Part shown: piece after piece, positions 61,889 through 64,000 of the stretch
Layout of the letters: every line of letters starts with the position of its first letter
How positions within the stretch are numbered: position 1 is the first letter of the stretch
Source: Pelomonas cellulosilytica
GTDB lineage: Bacteria; Pseudomonadota; Gammaproteobacteria; Burkholderiales; Burkholderiaceae_C
NCBI RefSeq assembly: GCF_021353265.1
Contig: NZ_JAJTWU010000009.1
Coordinates: 248,001 to 312,000 of the forward strand
Length of the DNA stretch: 64,000 nucleotides
Direction: 5' to 3'
Notes under the pieces: model-generated
Database searches by the model: none
Told to the model about the DNA's origin: nothing
The model's input: only the letters and a program-made list of their open reading frames with translations
Program-made: the position numbers and the translations under genes

Positions 61889-64000
61889 ACAGCGCGGCGA
61901 GCTGGGCGCGGGCCCTTGCGGTCGCGCGCTCCAGCAGGTGGGCGGTTTCGTAGGTGCGCATACGTCCGGCTTCGCAGAGCTTCTTCAGCATGCGGGCCGT
62001 CATCGTCACCGTCTCCTGGTGGCGGTTGCCATGCGTGAAGATGAAGAAGCTGCGGCCGGCGCTGATGTGCGCCAGACGCACCTTCTGCCACTCGGTGCCC
62101 GTGTGCATCTGGTAGGCGAAGCCGAGCTGCAGGTTCTCCATCAGCAGCGCGCCGGTGGTCGGCTCGGGGGCGCTCTCCGCCGGCGGCAGGCCGTCGATGG
62201 AGATGTCCACCGCCTGCAGCGGCTCGGCGGCCGTGGCGGCGTCATTGCCCGAGAGGTCCAGGTCCAGCTCGCCGTTCCAGTCGACGGTGGACTCCTCCAC
62301 GAGGCCCAGGCTCTTGGCTTCGGCCGGTGTCAGGCGCTGGCTCGCGTCGAGGTCGCCCGGCAGCGTCTCGCCGGCCATCGGCTTCGCGAGGTCGGCTTCG
62401 TTGGGCGGGGCGACGCCGAAGATCTGGTCGAGCTGCTTGATCAGCAGGTTGGTGTCCAGTGCGCTGGGGGCCTGGCCCTTCAGCGATTCGGCGTGCGCAG
62501 GCAGCAGCGCGCCGAAGAAGTCCTTGCGCGGCGCATCGGGCCAGCGGATCAGATCCAGCCCCTCGTTGAGCGTGCGCATCAGGTTGGGCAGCTCGCGCAG
62601 GAACTCGGCGCGCGCCGCCGTGCCGCCCTTGGGCTGCACGCTCATGACGAGGCTGCGGCCCAGCGCGCGCAGCCGCAGTGCGCGCTCCGGCGCACCTTCG
62701 CGCGACGCGAGCACGATGGCCTGGCTCCAGACCTGCGCCAGGAAGTCGCGCAAAAAGCCCTGCATCGGCACCTTGGCCAGCTGCTGCTGCAACTGCAGCG
62801 AGTAGCGCTGCTGCAGGCGCAGGTCGGTTTCGCGGCGTTCCACGACGGCAGCGGCATCGCCCGCGGCCTTCAGCGTGTTGCGCGTCTGCTCGGCGATGAA
62901 GGTCTCGAGCGCATCCAGCTTGGCCGTATAGACGTCCATGCGGTCGAAGTCGCCCTGTGCCACGTCCTGCACGAGGTCGCGCACATGGGACAGGAAGGCC
63001 CGGCCGGGGTCGTCGCTGAAGTCGTCGAACGCGCAGGCCAGCGAGGCCAGCCGGTTGATGAAGACCCGCACCGGATGGCGCCGCGACGAGAAGAACGTCT
63101 CGTCGCCGAGCGCGGTGCGCAGCACCGGCAGCTGCAGCCGGGCAAGCAGGCGCGCCATCTGAGGCGGCACCTTGGGATCGGCCAGGATCTGGTCGAACAG
63201 GCTGCTGACCACGTCGATGACCATGTGGTCCAGCCGGCCGGTGGCGGCCTGCCGCAGCTCGTCGCGGTGCATGTTGATCAGGTTGGCCGGCAGCGGCGCC
63301 TGGCTCCAGGCGCTGGGCTCGCCGGACACCGTGTCCAAGCCCATACGGCTGGAGTGACCGCTGTCGAAGCCCTCGTACGGCGCCGGCGCGTGGGCCAGGC
63401 GCCGCAGCAGGTCCATCATCTGTGGGTCGACACGGCCGAGGCCACCGGGACCGCTGGCGCGGCCGGTGCTGCCGCTGAAGCCGCCGAACCCGCTGCGCCC
63501 ACCACCGCCGCCCAGGCTGCCGTGGCCCGAGCCGCCATAGCCGCTGCGCGTGGACATCGCGCCGTAGCTGGAGTCGAGGTCGCCCGCCTGCGTGTTGCCG
63601 CCGAGGCCGCCATGGCGTGATACCGCGTCCGGCGTGGCGCGCACGCGCAGGTCCTGGGGGCGCAGCCCGCGTGAGCGCAGCAACTCGGCGATGTCGCCGT
63701 AGCACGCGCGCATCTCCTGCGCGAGCGCGCGGGTCAGTTCGTCGGTCAGCGTCTGGCGGATCGGCGGGTCGTCGGTGATGGCCTGCACGGCGTCCAGCAG
63801 CGCCTGGCCGATCAGCTCGGGCCGTAGCGGATTGCGCTCGCCCACCTGGATGCTGGACACGTAAGACTCCACCTCGCGCAGCTCCCACTCGCTGTGGTGG
63901 CCGATGGCAAGGCCGATACGGTCGGCCGCGACCAGGTTGTTCACCTGGTCGTCGTCCATCAGCGAGAGTTCGCCCCAGTTCTTCTTGGCCGGAGCGGCGG
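61872..64000 (-). CDS. DUF1631 family protein, 5' end outside window
   Basis: The frame stays open to the right edge; before the first Met in the window (63959) the codons still read K-N-W-G-E-L-S-L, and the family has a similar ELSL(M/V)(D/E) segment, so the start lies outside. At least 709 residues are visible. The protein is hydrophilic with a helical N-terminal part (LIGQALLDAVQAITDDPPIR), a Gly/Ser-rich linker (~135-165, many Gly and Ser) and a long helical C-terminal domain that ends with a beta-rich segment (MHTGTEWQKVRLAHISAG, FFIFTHGNRHQETVTM). DUF1631 has no established function. The C-terminal segment resembles a PilZ-like barrel, which would suggest c-di-GMP binding (inference). 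Confidence 0.75.
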   Translation of the reverse strand, partial: AAPAKKNWGELSLMDDDQVNNLVAADRIGLAIGHHSEWELREVESYVSSIQVGERNPLRPELIGQALLDAVQAITDDPPIRQTLTDELTRALAQEMRACYGDIAELLRSRGLRPQDLRVRATPDAVSRHGGLGGNTQAGDLDSSYGAMSTRSGYGGSGHGSLGGGGGRSGFGGFSGSTGRASGPGGLGRVDPQMMDLLRRLAHAPAPYEGFDSGHSSRMGLDTVSGEPSAWSQAPLPANLINMHRDELRQAATGRLDHMVIDVVSSLFDQILADPKVPPQMARLLARLQLPVLRTALGDETFFSSRRHPVRVFINRLASLACAFDDFSDDPGRAFLSHVRDLVQDVAQGDFDRMDVYTAKLDALETFIAEQTRNTLKAAGDAAAVVERRETDLRLQQRYSLQLQQQLAKVPMQGFLRDFLAQVWSQAIVLASREGAPERALRLRALGRSLVMSVQPKGGTAARAEFLRELPNLMRTLNEGLDLIRWPDAPRKDFFGALLPAHAESLKGQAPSALDTNLLIKQLDQIFGVAPPNEADLAKPMAGETLPGDLDASQRLTPAEAKSLGLVEESTVDWNGELDLDLSGNDAATAAEPLQAVDISIDGLPPAESAPEPTTGALLMENLQLGFAYQMHTGTEWQKVRLAHISAGRSFFIFTHGNRHQETVTMTARMLKKLCEAGRMRTYETAHLLERATARARAQLAALSTPAR

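Overview
The window is about 64 kb of high-GC, tightly packed chromosomal DNA from a betaproteobacterium. The gene content points to the order Burkholderiales, probably the Rubrivivax / Leptothrix / Roseateles group. The signs are the hisI-hisE-HIT-tatABC-Do protease-NIF3 block, an argB / HAD nucleotidase / slmA block, pilT-pilU, a PHA synthase, two PEP-CTERM proteins, and a family of GC-rich intergenic repeats. The assignment is an inference from gene content. I see no rRNA, tRNA, CRISPR array, phage, integrase or insertion sequence, and no stretch above 300 bases lacks a gene.

Layout. 0-6.5 kb: the end of an alkaline phosphatase, a secreted methyltransferase-like protein, an orphan cheZ, an MtfA-type peptidase, an MFS transporter, four small lipoproteins (two are tandem paralogues) and a DUF4334 protein. 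6.5-15.5 kb: a YlqF GTPase, a membrane-anchored cold-shock-like protein, a TonB-like protein, a chemoreceptor, a two-gene cytochrome c operon, a secreted GH2 beta-galactosidase and a YggS PLP protein. 15.5-24.5 kb: pilT and pilU, a hydroxyacid dehydrogenase, the dolP-diaA-yraN / rsmI locus with a deletion-damaged yraN, a PEP-CTERM sugar-dehydrogenase-like protein and tldD.

24.6-37 kb: a TetR regulator diverges from one long co-directional run: phaC, fabI, an outer-membrane efflux lipoprotein, an HlyD adaptor, an RbbA-like ABC protein, a YhhJ-like permease, a MaoC-Pta fusion and ackA. The run joins acyl-CoA / acyl-phosphate metabolism to a complete tripartite exporter. 37-38.5 kb: a DAHP synthase gene behind a short leader peptide rich in Tyr, Phe and Trp and an intrinsic terminator, which is the layout of a transcription attenuator.

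38.5-52 kb: htpG and a small DUF167 gene, a secreted DUF3224 protein facing an AraC regulator, a GNAT enzyme, dtd with a metal transporter, argB, a HAD nucleotidase, an orphan LuxR-type response regulator, slmA, a trypsin-like protein that seems to have lost its catalytic His, a 5'-nucleotidase and a PEP-CTERM protein. 52-64 kb: a DUF815 ATPase, a NUDIX enzyme, hisI-hisE-HIT-tatABC, a Do-type protease, a NIF3 protein, a two-gene peptidase operon, pdxA and a DUF1631 protein cut by the window end.

Three things outside standard annotation stand out. (1) An aromatic attenuator precedes the DAHP synthase gene. (2) Several genes have a TANNNT box exactly 6 bases before the start codon and no Shine-Dalgarno sequence, which suggests leaderless transcripts. 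(3) Four copies of one dispersed intergenic repeat can be recognised.
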